Positions 1-7,878 of a stretch of 32,131 nucleotides of DNA are shown here, piece by piece. The notes under the pieces were generated by a model, which saw nothing but the letters and a program-made list of their open reading frames with translations, did no database searches and was not told the DNA's origin. This stretch comes from Ruminococcus sp. (GTDB lineage Bacteria > Bacillota > Clostridia > Oscillospirales > Ruminococcaceae). Position 1 is the first letter of the stretch. Each line of letters opens with the position of its first letter. The translations under genes were made by a program, and so were the position numbers. The stretch lies in contig JAFRXL010000021.1 in NCBI GenBank assembly GCA_017441505.1, forward strand, positions 1 to 32,131, written 5' to 3'.

Positions 1-7
1 CTTTTAT

Positions 8-1096
8 TTATTTTTCCGGACTTTCGTTAACTGTCTGAGTTATATTCGGAGCTTCCCCCTGCTGCTCCGGAGCCGGAACTATCATCTTGGCATTCGGATC
101 ATATTTCAGGATAAGCTCCTTGATCTTGTCATCAAGCGTAAGATTATAAGTAAGTTTAAGAGCCTGCAAAGCATTAGGAATATCCTTACGGGCAAGGAAC
201 ACAGAAGCAAGCTCGGCAGCTACACTTATAACGTCCTTATCCGGACCAAATGTTATATCATACTTTTCCATAGTCTCGATGATCTTTTCCCTGCCCGGAT
301 ATGTCACAGGCTTGCCTGTAGCGTCAGCTATATGCTGGAGCTCACGAGGAATAGCAGGGTTAGGTGACATCATGGCACTTGCACTGTAGAAAGCGACAGC
401 ATCGTCATATTCATTGAAAGCTGTGAGGATATATCCAACGTTAGCATAGCATCTTGCGATCGCTATAGGTGATGAAGCTATCTTCATAGTCGCTCTTGTA
501 ATTTCGAGTAGACGTGACTTGTTGTGGAGTATCTTATATACCTCAGCAAGTTCAAATTTAGGCGAAACGTCTATAGGGTTGTACTCCTGAGCCTTTTCCA
601 GTATCGGGATTGCGTCCAGAGGAGAGCCTGTTTCAGTGAGTATATAGGCGTATACAGTGATAAATTTACAGAAGTCAAAAGGAGTGCGGTTCAGAGCTTT
701 CTCCGGCTTATAGAGGAAGTGATACATATTGTCCTCGAAAGGGTTGCGGAGCGAAACGAACTTTGAATTTTCAGTCTCCTTGAATTCCAGAATTATCTTC
801 TTATAGAGCTTTTCAGCGAGAGGCTTAGCTTCTACAGCCTTGCTCTCATTGAGAAGAGCGTCTATTTCGTCATAGATCTCGTCGAGTCTTTTGCCGTCGA
901 TATAGGTAAGACGCTTTATTTCCTCACGCTGCTCCTCCGGCATATTCTCCATAAGAAGAGCACCGGCAGCATTCACGCCGGTCTGATCGCCGTTTTTTAT
1001 GAACTGCTCGACCTCTTTTTTCAGCATAGCCTCATTAGCAGCCTTATCATCGGTCATTGCAGCTTTAAGCCTGTTATATATCTCATTATAAGCCAT
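8..1096 (-). CDS. Tetratricopeptide-repeat (TPR-like) cytoplasmic protein
   Basis: The gene encodes 362 residues with no signal peptide or membrane segment. The middle (about residues 145-260) reads as helical TPR-like pairs: one segment contains ILEKAQEYNP and a later one has YANVGYILTAFNEYDDAVAFY, the alternating small/aromatic pattern typical of TPRs. Such domains act as protein-protein scaffolds, so no enzymatic role is suggested. The start ATG is preceded by GAGG at a 9-base gap. It lies 77 bases downstream of the large Pro/Gln-rich gene on the same strand, with a hairpin between them, so the two are probably one transcription unit and may work together. The C-terminal 30 residues are Pro/Gln/Glu-rich and likely disordered. 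The TPR assignment is fairly secure, but the biological role is unknown. Confidence 0.75.
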   Translation of the reverse strand: MAYNEIYNRLKAAMTDDKAANEAMLKKEVEQFIKNGDQTGVNAAGALLMENMPEEQREEIKRLTYIDGKRLDEIYDEIDALLNESKAVEAKPLAEKLYKKIILEFKETENSKFVSLRNPFEDNMYHFLYKPEKALNRTPFDFCKFITVYAYILTETGSPLDAIPILEKAQEYNPIDVSPKFELAEVYKILHNKSRLLEITRATMKIASSPIAIARCYANVGYILTAFNEYDDAVAFYSASAMMSPNPAIPRELQHIADATGKPVTYPGREKIIETMEKYDITFGPDKDVISVAAELASVFLARKDIPNALQALKLTYNLTLDDKIKELILKYDPNAKMIVPAPEQQGEAPNITQTVNESPEK

Positions 1097-1122
1097 GTAA
1101 TTTTTCCTCGTTTCTCTAATTT

Positions 1123-1155
1123 AATGCACTGACAACCGGAGGCTGCCAGTGCATT
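1123..1155 (-). terminator. Intercistronic hairpin between the repeat-rich gene and the TPR gene
   Basis: A 15-pair stem with a 3-base loop lies here; its outer 9 pairs (AATGCACTG/CAGTGCATT) are perfect and the inner part includes two G-T pairs. On the minus strand it is followed by AAATTAG, not a T-tract, so it is a poor terminator for the minus-strand operon. It could be an attenuator or RNA-processing site that sets the ratio of the two genes. Confidence 0.4.
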
Positions 1156-1173
1156 TTAATGATTTTCTGTTTA

Positions 1174-4026
1174 TTAAAGACCTCTCTTAGCCATATCCTT
1201 TCTGAATTTGGCATCGATCTTATCCTGCTTCTTTTTAGCTTTAAGTTCAGACTTTGTCATGAAGCGTATATCCTTTTCCTCCGGAGCAGAAGGCATACTG
1301 CTTCCGCCTGTCGGACGTGATGGTGAGCTTGAAGTAGGACCTTTATACTCCTTGAATCCTGAAACTGTAGTCTGAGCGTTCTTCTGCTGTTCTCTGAGCA
1401 TTTTTTCCTTAGCGGAGTTATCGCCCATAGTAGAGAGAACGTCCTCAACAGATGTAAGGATAGGACTGTTAGCGTGAAGTCCCTGAGTTTCGATAAGGTT
1501 CTTATTAGCATAGTCCTTAGAGCTTGCGATAGCATTGATAAAGGACTGTGATGTAGACTTTGAATGCGGATTTACTGCTATCTTTGAGATATTTGCAGTA
1601 GGGGTTGTATATGGAGCATTCGGGTCCTGAGGACCGAATTTCGGCTTCTTTGGAACAGGTGAATTCACAGGAGCTGCCTGTGGAGCTGCTGCCTGAGGTG
1701 CAGGAGCAGGGATTTTCTGTCCCGGAAGCGGAGCAAATATCGGCTGACCATTCTGGTCGAGACCTGTCATCTGCATCTGAACGTAATTGTAAACAGGCTG
1801 ACCGTTCTGGTCGTATCCTGCGAACTGCGGAACACTTATAACCTGCGGCTTTGGCATCTGAGGAGCGACCTTTGGCTGTGATGCCGGAGCAGTTGGCTGA
1901 GCCTGAGCAGTTCTTGCCTGAGGCTGTGCCGGAGCTGCCTGCTGCGGTACTGGCTGAGCCTGAACAGGACGTGCCTGAGGCTGTACCGGAGCTGCCTGCT
2001 GCTGTATCGGCTGAGCCTGAACAGGACGTACCTGAGGCTGCACCGGAGCTGCCTGCTGCGGTATCGGCTGTGCCTGAGCAGGTCTTGCCTGTGCTTGTAC
2101 AGCAGCTGATGCCGGAGCAAAAGTCTGCTGTCTTATCTCGTCTGCAAAAACTGGTGTACTATATCTATACTTATTCATATCATCTTCAACGCCCTCAACG
2201 GTAGATTCATTCAAAACTGTAGTTTCTTCGTAATCGTCATCCATAGACTCATCTGTGCCTATCAGAGAAGCTTCAGGAGATGAAATATCTTCAAGTACCG
2301 GAGCTGCCGGTGCTTCATTTACAGGAGCAATATCCTCCAAAACAGGAGCTGCCGGTGCTTCGTATGCAGGAGCTATGTCCTCTAAAACTGGTGCTGCCGG
2401 TGCTTCGTTTACAGGAGCGATGTCCTCTAAGACCGGAGCTGCCGGTGCTTCGTTTACAGGAGCAATGTCCTCCAAGACCGGAGCTGCCGGTGCTTCATAT
2501 GCAGGAGCAATGTCCTCCAAAACAGGAGCTGCCGGTGCTTCGTTTACAGGAGCAATGTCCTCTAAAACTGGTGGTACAGGTGCTATATCTTCTAAGACTG
2601 GAGCCGCCTGAACTCCCTGCTGTCCGAAGACCTGAGAAGCAACGTTTTCCCACTCGTTTTCATTCTGTGCATTTGGCTGTTCATAGACCGGCTGACCGTA
2701 CTGCGGCTGTACCGGCTGTTCATAGACCGGCTGACCGTACTGCGGCTGTACCGGCTGTTCGTAGACCGGCTGACCATACTGCGGCTGCATCGGCTGTTCA
2801 TAGACCGGCTGACCATACTGCGGCTGCACCGGCTGTTCGTAGACCGGCTGACCGTACTGCGGCTGCATCGGCTGTTCATAAACCGGCTGACCATACTGTG
2901 GCTGTACCGGCTGTTCGTAAGCTGGCTGACCGTACTGCGGCTGCACCGGCTGTTCATTGATATAAGGATTGTTAGCGGCATAGTATGGATTCTGTGCCGG
3001 AGCAAGCTCGTTTTCTTCAACGTCGATAACGCTTGTGTCATCAGCGTACTGACTTACAGGCTCTGTCGCATAGCCGCTGTATGCAGGCTCGGCAGGCTGA
3101 TTGTTGACAGAGAACATTTTGAGAAGTTCTTCCTCTGTTCTTATATCCTGGACCGGTGGCTGCTCGTAGGTATTATTTGCGTAATTCTGCTCGTATGGAG
3201 CTGCCTGCTGCTGATTGCCGCCGAGTGAAATGTCAGCCATTTCCTCCGGTTCTTCGTAAGCAGGCTGAGGAGTTTCAAAAATGTTCTGCTGTTCCGGTGA
3301 AGGGATAGCGAACTGAGCGAGGAAATCGTCGCTCTGCGGAGCATTCTGCTTTACAGGAACTTCTTCCTCAACAGTTTCTTCCGGCTTCTGTACAGCGAAC
3401 TGAGCAAGGAAATCATCCTGAGCTTCCGGTTCCGGCTCGGGTTCTTCCTTTTGAACATTTATTGCAAAAGCAGCAAGGCTGTCATCCATAGGAACACCTG
3501 TTCCGGGGATAGTTCTCTGTACAGGTGCCGGTTCGGGTGCAGGTGCGGGCTGAGAGAGGACTTCTGTCTCGGCAGTTTCCTGATTAGCAGCTTCAGCGGC
3601 TTTGCGTGCTTCCTCAGCCTCTCTTGCAGCTCTTTCAGCATCTGCTCTTCTTCTCTCTTCAGCTTCTCTTGCAGCTTCTTCCTCACGTCTTTTTTCTTCA
3701 GGTGATTTAGTTATCTTAGCCTGAGTATTTCCAAGCGGAACGATCCCCTCATCTTCAAGACCTCTTTTAGCTCTTGCTTTTTCCTCCTTGAGGATACGTG
3801 CCATTTCTTTTTTATCCGCCTTGATTATCATTTTAGCGAGCTTTTCTTTACATTTTTCGCAGGTGATCTCCTTCAAGTCGGTCATAGTGCTTCCACGGCG
3901 GTATTTTGTAACGTTTTCCGGTTTAAGGAGGTTTATGCCGCAGCCGGTCTTTTTATCGTCACTTGTACCATGAACTTCATCGTTGAACGAAGATGTTACG
4001 AGTGTAATATCCATAATGCTCTCCAT
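1174..4026 (-). CDS. Large Pro/Gln/Ala-rich repeat protein with N-terminal His/Cys motif
   Basis: The gene encodes 950 residues; I do not recognise a named family. The N-terminal 60 residues are compact and contain H19, C29, C56 and C59 (HGT, TGCGINL, then CEKC), a spacing that could bind one zinc ion. A charged Glu/Arg/Ala helix (about residues 105-150, coiled-coil-like) follows. Then comes a long disordered region with three tandem-repeat blocks: seven 13-residue units (QPQYGQPVYE core), eight VLEDI motifs mostly 15 residues apart, and 19-residue Gln/Ala/Pro units. The last 60 residues are basic (KSELKAKKKQDK). No signal peptide is visible. Two starts are possible, 4026 and 4014 (M5), each with a GGAG at 6-7 bases; the second keeps the whole conserved-looking core. 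It is transcribed from the promoter at 4200-4172 and leads into the TPR gene. It could be a cytoplasmic scaffold. Confidence 0.7.
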   Translation of the reverse strand: MESIMDITLVTSSFNDEVHGTSDDKKTGCGINLLKPENVTKYRRGSTMTDLKEITCEKCKEKLAKMIIKADKKEMARILKEEKARAKRGLEDEGIVPLGNTQAKITKSPEEKRREEEAAREAEERRRADAERAAREAEEARKAAEAANQETAETEVLSQPAPAPEPAPVQRTIPGTGVPMDDSLAAFAINVQKEEPEPEPEAQDDFLAQFAVQKPEETVEEEVPVKQNAPQSDDFLAQFAIPSPEQQNIFETPQPAYEEPEEMADISLGGNQQQAAPYEQNYANNTYEQPPVQDIRTEEELLKMFSVNNQPAEPAYSGYATEPVSQYADDTSVIDVEENELAPAQNPYYAANNPYINEQPVQPQYGQPAYEQPVQPQYGQPVYEQPMQPQYGQPVYEQPVQPQYGQPVYEQPMQPQYGQPVYEQPVQPQYGQPVYEQPVQPQYGQPVYEQPNAQNENEWENVASQVFGQQGVQAAPVLEDIAPVPPVLEDIAPVNEAPAAPVLEDIAPAYEAPAAPVLEDIAPVNEAPAAPVLEDIAPVNEAPAAPVLEDIAPAYEAPAAPVLEDIAPVNEAPAAPVLEDISSPEASLIGTDESMDDDYEETTVLNESTVEGVEDDMNKYRYSTPVFADEIRQQTFAPASAAVQAQARPAQAQPIPQQAAPVQPQVRPVQAQPIQQQAAPVQPQARPVQAQPVPQQAAPAQPQARTAQAQPTAPASQPKVAPQMPKPQVISVPQFAGYDQNGQPVYNYVQMQMTGLDQNGQPIFAPLPGQKIPAPAPQAAAPQAAPVNSPVPKKPKFGPQDPNAPYTTPTANISKIAVNPHSKSTSQSFINAIASSKDYANKNLIETQGLHANSPILTSVEDVLSTMGDNSAKEKMLREQQKNAQTTVSGFKEYKGPTSSSPSRPTGGSSMPSAPEEKDIRFMTKSELKAKKKQDKIDAKFRKDMAKRGL
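1890..2102 (-). repeat. 57-bp tandem repeat inside the large repeat protein
   Basis: The phrase GAGCTGCCTGCTG recurs at 1932, 1989 and 2046, exactly 57 bases apart, with degenerate flanking units. It encodes 19-residue units around AQPIPQQAAP. The period is a multiple of three, so copy-number change keeps the frame. Confidence 0.85.
2281..2605 (-). repeat. 45-bp tandem repeat (VLEDI units) inside the large repeat protein
   Basis: Eight VLEDI motifs are encoded, most separated by 15 residues (45 bp) with alternating APVNEAPA and APAYEAPA spacers. The first two are closer together. Units differ mainly at third codon positions (aaaaca, aaaact, aagacc), which suggests selection on the peptide rather than a very recent expansion. 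Confidence 0.85.
2681..2960 (-). repeat. 39-bp tandem repeat (QPQYGQP units) inside the large repeat protein
   Basis: GCTGACC recurs at 2691, 2730, 2769, 2808, 2847, 2886 and 2925 (the first copy lacks the initial G offset by one base), a strict 39-bp period. Seven QPQYGQPVY units result, with V/M alternation before QPQYG. The copies are nearly identical in DNA, suggesting recent slippage expansion. Confidence 0.88.
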
Positions 4027-4171
4027 CTCTCTCTCCGTATATCGGTGAGTGCCGCTTTACGGCAGCGGCAGCCGATTTCCCAAAGACCCGCACACAGAAA
4101 CGAGAAGTCTGAAAGTGAGTATGAATAAATGTCACAGACTAAAGATGTACGGATCGTATCAATACACTTAT

Positions 4172-4200
4172 ATTATACCTTATGCGAAAATAAAAATCAA
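4172..4200 (-). promoter_or_regulatory. Sigma-A-type promoter for the repeat-protein/TPR operon
   Basis: Read on the minus strand there is TTGATT, a 17-base spacer, then TATAAT. The predicted transcription start is near 4165, giving a leader of roughly 140 bases before the gene start. Confidence 0.65.
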
Positions 4201-4377
4201 CACTTTATTTGAAATTTCCATGAAAAATTATACGATTTTCAATTTTTTTGGAGAAAATAACAAATCGTTATCTGGTTTTTTGTCCATATTTTTGGTTGCT
4301 GACCCCATATAAAATTATGCACTTTTTAGTCAAAAACACAAATCGTGACTATATATTGCTATATTATGGGTGATCGG

Positions 4378-4406
4378 TTGACAAAAATATGTGTAAATGT
4401 TATACT
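4378..4406 (+). promoter_or_regulatory. Sigma-A-type promoter for the CotH-dockerin gene
   Basis: TTGACA and TATACT are separated by exactly 17 bases, a near-consensus promoter. Transcription would begin near 4413, leaving an 84-base leader. Together with the minus-strand promoter at 4172-4200 it forms a divergent promoter region; the rest of the 4027-4496 gap is AT-rich and I see no gene in it. Confidence 0.75.
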
Positions 4407-4496
4407 ATGGTTGATTATCGGTGAAAAAATACAGATACAGAAGGGGTCGCCGGTACATAAAATTATTACAATTGGTCATAAATGGAGGTAATGATC

Positions 4497-7184
4497 ATGA
4501 GAAAATTTTACAAACGCACTGCGGCCGGCATCATGAGCCTTGCACTCGCTCTGAACGCCGCAGGCTATACGCCAGCACCTAAAGCAGATGCTGCCGGAAA
4601 CGGCGTTACTATTAATGAGGTATGCCCGAAAAACACTGTTTACCCTGCTCCGGACGGCGGTCTGTATGACTGGGTCGAGCTCTATAACAGCTCGTCATCG
4701 TCTATGGACATAAGCGGCTGGGGACTTTCAGACAAAGCTGCCAAGCCTTACCGCTACACTTTCCCGTCAGGTACAGTCATCGGTGCAGGACAGAAACTGA
4801 CTGTCTTCTGCGATGCTGATGCCGGAGCTGTGAATACTTCTATAGTTCCTTTCGGACTTTCAACTTCCGGAGAAACACTCACCCTCACTGATACTTCCGG
4901 AGCAGCAGTCAGCACTATCACTTTTGAAGCTATGGCATCCGATACTTCTTACGGACAATACCCCGACGGAAGCGGAGATTATTTCGTTTTAAGCTGCACT
5001 CCCAATAGTGCAAATACCGCTCCTGAAGGTTCAAACGCTATTAAGACTCCTGAATTTTCAGCTGAAAGCGGATTCTACGATAACGAATTCCAGCTCAATA
5101 TCTCAGCTCCTTCGGGAACTACAGTATATTATACTATCGACGGAAGCGACCCGACTTCTGCTTCCGAACGCTATACAAACGGCATCCGTATATACGACCG
5201 TACAAACGAACCTAACGTTTACAGTGCAAAAACTGATATAAGTGCAAGTAATGTCGCAGCACCTACTAAGCTCGTTGATAAGGCTATGGTGGTACGTGCG
5301 GTAGCTGTAGACGGTCAGGGAAGAACAAGCGACATAATCACAAAGACTTATTTTGTCGGAACTACTAATGGCTCTTACTATAAAAATATGAAGGTAGTTT
5401 CTCTTGTTACCGACCCTGATAACCTTTTCGATTACGAAAAAGGTATCTACGTAAAAGGTAAGATATTCGACGAAAAAAATCAGACTCAGCAGAATCCCGG
5501 CGGTCCCGGAGGTCAGGGCGGTCCCGGAGGCTGGGGCGGCATCGGCGGCTGGGGCGACTTCGGCGGCTTCGGCTGGGGAATGGCAAACCCTTGGGAAATG
5601 GAAGCAAACTATACTCAGCACGGCAAGGAATGGGAAAGACCTGCTTCATTCGAGCTTTTTGAAAACGGCAAGAGCATACTTTCTCAGGGCGTAGGAATCC
5701 GCATAAAAGGTGCAGCTTCAAGGTCTTCCGCTCAGAAGAGCTTTAACATCTACGCTCGTGCAGATTACGGTAAGGCTGAGCTTGAATACGATTTCTTCGA
5801 CGGCACTTCCACTAAGAAGAAAAACGGCAAGACCGTTAAGAAATACGAGGGAATAACCGTAAGAAACGGCGGCAACGATTGCAGCTACGCTTTCTTCCGT
5901 GACTCTATAAACCAGAACCTTGTTGCTGACAGAAATATGGCTGTAGAAGCTACAAACCAGTGCATGGTATTTCTGGACGGCGAATTCTGGGGTATCTATC
6001 AGATAATCGAGCGTGTAAGTGACGACTACATAAGCAGTCACTATGATATAAAGAAGAGCGATGTTGCTATCATCAAGAACTTTGAAGTCGAGGAGGGCAC
6101 TGAACAAGACCTCAACGACTGGAATGCCCTCATGAAGAGCTGCACCGAGCAGGATATGAGCAACGATCAGAATTATCGTCAGCTCTGCGAAAAGCTCGAT
6201 ATACAGAGCTATATCGACTACTTTGCAGCTCAGATCTACTGGAACAATACCGACTGGCCGCAGAATAACTTTGCTGCATGGAGATCAAATGCGATCGATG
6301 AATCCAACCCTTACGCTGACGGAAAATGGAGAATGTTCCTCTTCGATACTGAGTACTCAACAGGTCTTTACGGCAACGGTACTACTGCGGATGCCAATGC
6401 ATTCCAAAGAATAACTTCATCTCAGACAAGCGAGGGCAGGATGTTCTCAGCACTCCTCAAAAACAGCGAGTTCAAGGCTCAGTTCGAGCGTACTATGATG
6501 GACTTGTATAACTACAATTTCACTCAGGAAAAGACTGAAAAGGTAATCAAATACTACAGCGAGAACTTCCGTCAGCAGATACTCGATACCTTCGAGAGAT
6601 TCTACTCTGATTCATATTCAGGTCAGAAGGGCGTTCAGCAGCTCGAAAAGGAGTACAGGGCTGTCACTAATTTCTATCAGTCCCGTGGAAGCTATATACA
6701 GCGTCAGATGAAGAGTGCACTTTCACTCACAGGCGACCTCAAAACTGTCAATATTTCTCAGGATACCAACAAGGGTAAGGTTCGTGTGAACACTGTCACT
6801 CTTGGTAAAGATTATTCAACATGGAGCGGTCAATATTACAGCGACTATAATATAACCGTTTCTGCATTGCCTGAAGAGGGCTATACCTTCGACCACTGGG
6901 AAGTAAGCGGAGCTGATCTCTCCGGTCAGCAGCTGAAGAGTAAGGAACTGACTGTAAAGCTCGATTCAGATGTTACTCTCACTCCTGTATATACGGCTGA
7001 AAGCAGTACCGATAAGGGTGATTACAACAACGACGGCAGTCTCAATGTCGCTGACGCTGTTGTGCTCCAGCAGTATCTTTTAGGCAAGAAAGTCCAGATA
7101 AATTTTGTCGACATGAATAACGACGGCAGTTTGGATTCATATGATTTGGTGCTGCTCAGAAGAGCTTTGATAAAGAAAAAATAA
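4497..7184 (+). CDS. Secreted CotH-kinase-family protein with LTD and C-terminal dockerin
   Basis: The start is ATG 4497, 8 bases after GGAGG; upstream in-frame ATGs at 4482 and 4491 overlap or crowd that site. The product has 895 residues. A signal peptide covers about residues 1-32. A lamin-tail-like domain (about 37-172, with DWVELYN and DISGWGLSD) is followed by a chitobiase C-terminal-like beta domain (about 185-290, YYTIDGSDPT). The CotH-like domain runs from about 300 to 720, with IRIKGAASRSSAQKSF, RNGGND and WRMFLFDTEY, and a Gly/Trp-rich insert at 333-366. A beta-repeat-like segment and a dockerin (842-895) follow; the dockerin has two calcium loops, DYNNDGSLNVAD and DMNNDGSLDSYD. 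CotH proteins of spore formers are protein kinases; in cellulosome bacteria dockerin-CotH proteins are known but their substrates are unclear. It should be secreted and docked to a scaffoldin cohesin. Confidence 0.9.
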   Translation: MRKFYKRTAAGIMSLALALNAAGYTPAPKADAAGNGVTINEVCPKNTVYPAPDGGLYDWVELYNSSSSSMDISGWGLSDKAAKPYRYTFPSGTVIGAGQKLTVFCDADAGAVNTSIVPFGLSTSGETLTLTDTSGAAVSTITFEAMASDTSYGQYPDGSGDYFVLSCTPNSANTAPEGSNAIKTPEFSAESGFYDNEFQLNISAPSGTTVYYTIDGSDPTSASERYTNGIRIYDRTNEPNVYSAKTDISASNVAAPTKLVDKAMVVRAVAVDGQGRTSDIITKTYFVGTTNGSYYKNMKVVSLVTDPDNLFDYEKGIYVKGKIFDEKNQTQQNPGGPGGQGGPGGWGGIGGWGDFGGFGWGMANPWEMEANYTQHGKEWERPASFELFENGKSILSQGVGIRIKGAASRSSAQKSFNIYARADYGKAELEYDFFDGTSTKKKNGKTVKKYEGITVRNGGNDCSYAFFRDSINQNLVADRNMAVEATNQCMVFLDGEFWGIYQIIERVSDDYISSHYDIKKSDVAIIKNFEVEEGTEQDLNDWNALMKSCTEQDMSNDQNYRQLCEKLDIQSYIDYFAAQIYWNNTDWPQNNFAAWRSNAIDESNPYADGKWRMFLFDTEYSTGLYGNGTTADANAFQRITSSQTSEGRMFSALLKNSEFKAQFERTMMDLYNYNFTQEKTEKVIKYYSENFRQQILDTFERFYSDSYSGQKGVQQLEKEYRAVTNFYQSRGSYIQRQMKSALSLTGDLKTVNISQDTNKGKVRVNTVTLGKDYSTWSGQYYSDYNITVSALPEEGYTFDHWEVSGADLSGQQLKSKELTVKLDSDVTLTPVYTAESSTDKGDYNNDGSLNVADAVVLQQYLLGKKVQINFVDMNNDGSLDSYDLVLLRRALIKKK

Positions 7185-7434
7185 ATAAAAAAACGCCGAA
7201 GGCGGCGATAACGGGATTCCAAAGGGATTATTATCCCTTTGGCGGGAAGGTGTACGAGGTTACCCCTACCAGCGGTAGGGGATGTCAGCTTGCTGACAGG
7301 GGTGGCTGGACCCGATTAGGGTGGGCAGAGCCCTTCCTAAAAAGCAGTCCAGCAAGCAAAGCTACGCTGGACGGACGGCTCGTATCACTCCCCCCGGCTT
7401 GACCGGCGTAATAACTAAAGGCGAACCGTATTAG
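7185..7434 (-). repeat. Hairpin-string intergenic element, copy A (long form)
   Basis: Read on the minus strand it begins near GCCGGTCAAGCCGG and ends in the GC hairpin GCCGCCTTCGGC followed by a T-rich tract that abuts the CotH stop codon. In between are stems TCCAGC/GCTGGA, a GGAAGGGC/GCCC arm, the two-hairpin cassette (TGTCAGCAAGCTGACA and CCCTACCGCTGGTAGGG) and CCAAAGGGAT/ATCCCTTTGG. It is the reverse-oriented relative of copy B, with which it shares the cassette almost exactly. Confidence 0.85.
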
Positions 7435-7440
7435 AGGTTC

Positions 7441-7690
7441 GCCTCAGCTTGTCGAAAAAGTATTATTTTTTAGGGGACGCTCTCTCGTGCAGAGCGTCCC
7501 CTCTTCAAAAACAGTCCACCGGACTGTTTTGGTATTCACCCCTTGCAGAGCGTTTTGCGACTATATGTGGGGCTTTGCCCCACGCCCCACAATGGCTTTC
7601 AGCCCTTGACCTGACCAAAGGGTTGAAAACCCTTTGGAATCCCATTATTATGGTCATTCTTCTATTTATAGTTTTTCAACAGACTGAGGC
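7441..7690. repeat. 250-bp MITE-like element with terminal inverted repeats
   Basis: Positions 7441-7461 and 7670-7690 are inverted repeats matching at 17 of 21 bases (tips GCCTCAG / CTGAGGC). Inside are hairpins: AGGGGACGCTCT/AGAGCGTCCCCT (7472-7502), ACAGTCC/GGACTGT, GTGGGGC/GCCCCAC and CAAAGGGTT/AACCCTTTG. The last stem and the GGAATCCC that follows it are shared with copies A-G, so the two element families appear to exchange modules. No transposase is encoded; an open frame of 91 codons here has no coding character. Confidence 0.7.
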
Positions 7691-7731
7691 AACACCGCAC
7701 AAAGCTTGTGCGGTGTTGCCTTAATATTTTA
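7687..7731 (+). terminator. Strong hairpin terminator
   Basis: GGCAACACCGCACAA pairs perfectly with TTGTGCGGTGTTGCC around an AGC loop (7688-7720), followed by TTAATATTTT. It overlaps the right inverted repeat of the preceding element. It would insulate the glycosyltransferase operon from transcription arriving from the left. Confidence 0.65.
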
Positions 7732-7790
7732 CAATATTCCACACAACATTCAGTAATATTTTATGCAGCCATAAAAATTTCAAATATCTC

Positions 7791-7819
7791 TTGCATTATG
7801 TTCAGTTTTGTAGTATTAT
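7791..7819 (+). promoter_or_regulatory. Promoter of the glycosyltransferase operon
   Basis: TTGCAT and TATTAT are separated by 17 bases, giving a start near 7826 and a leader of about 53 bases ending in AAAGGAGG. It lies just after the strong hairpin at 7687-7731, so this is a clean operon start. Confidence 0.6.
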
Positions 7820-7878
7820 TAATAGTGTATTGGTAGTTTTATTTCTGCCAGATCATTACTTCTTAAAGGAGGCTTTTT

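Noticed and set aside
2255-2960. Plus-strand repetitive frames opposite the large repeat protein
   Set aside because: They are antisense shadows of the in-frame tandem repeats, with no start signals.
7449-7724. 91-codon plus-strand frame in the 7441 element
   Set aside because: It spans hairpins and an inverted end, lacks a ribosome site and has no protein-like composition.
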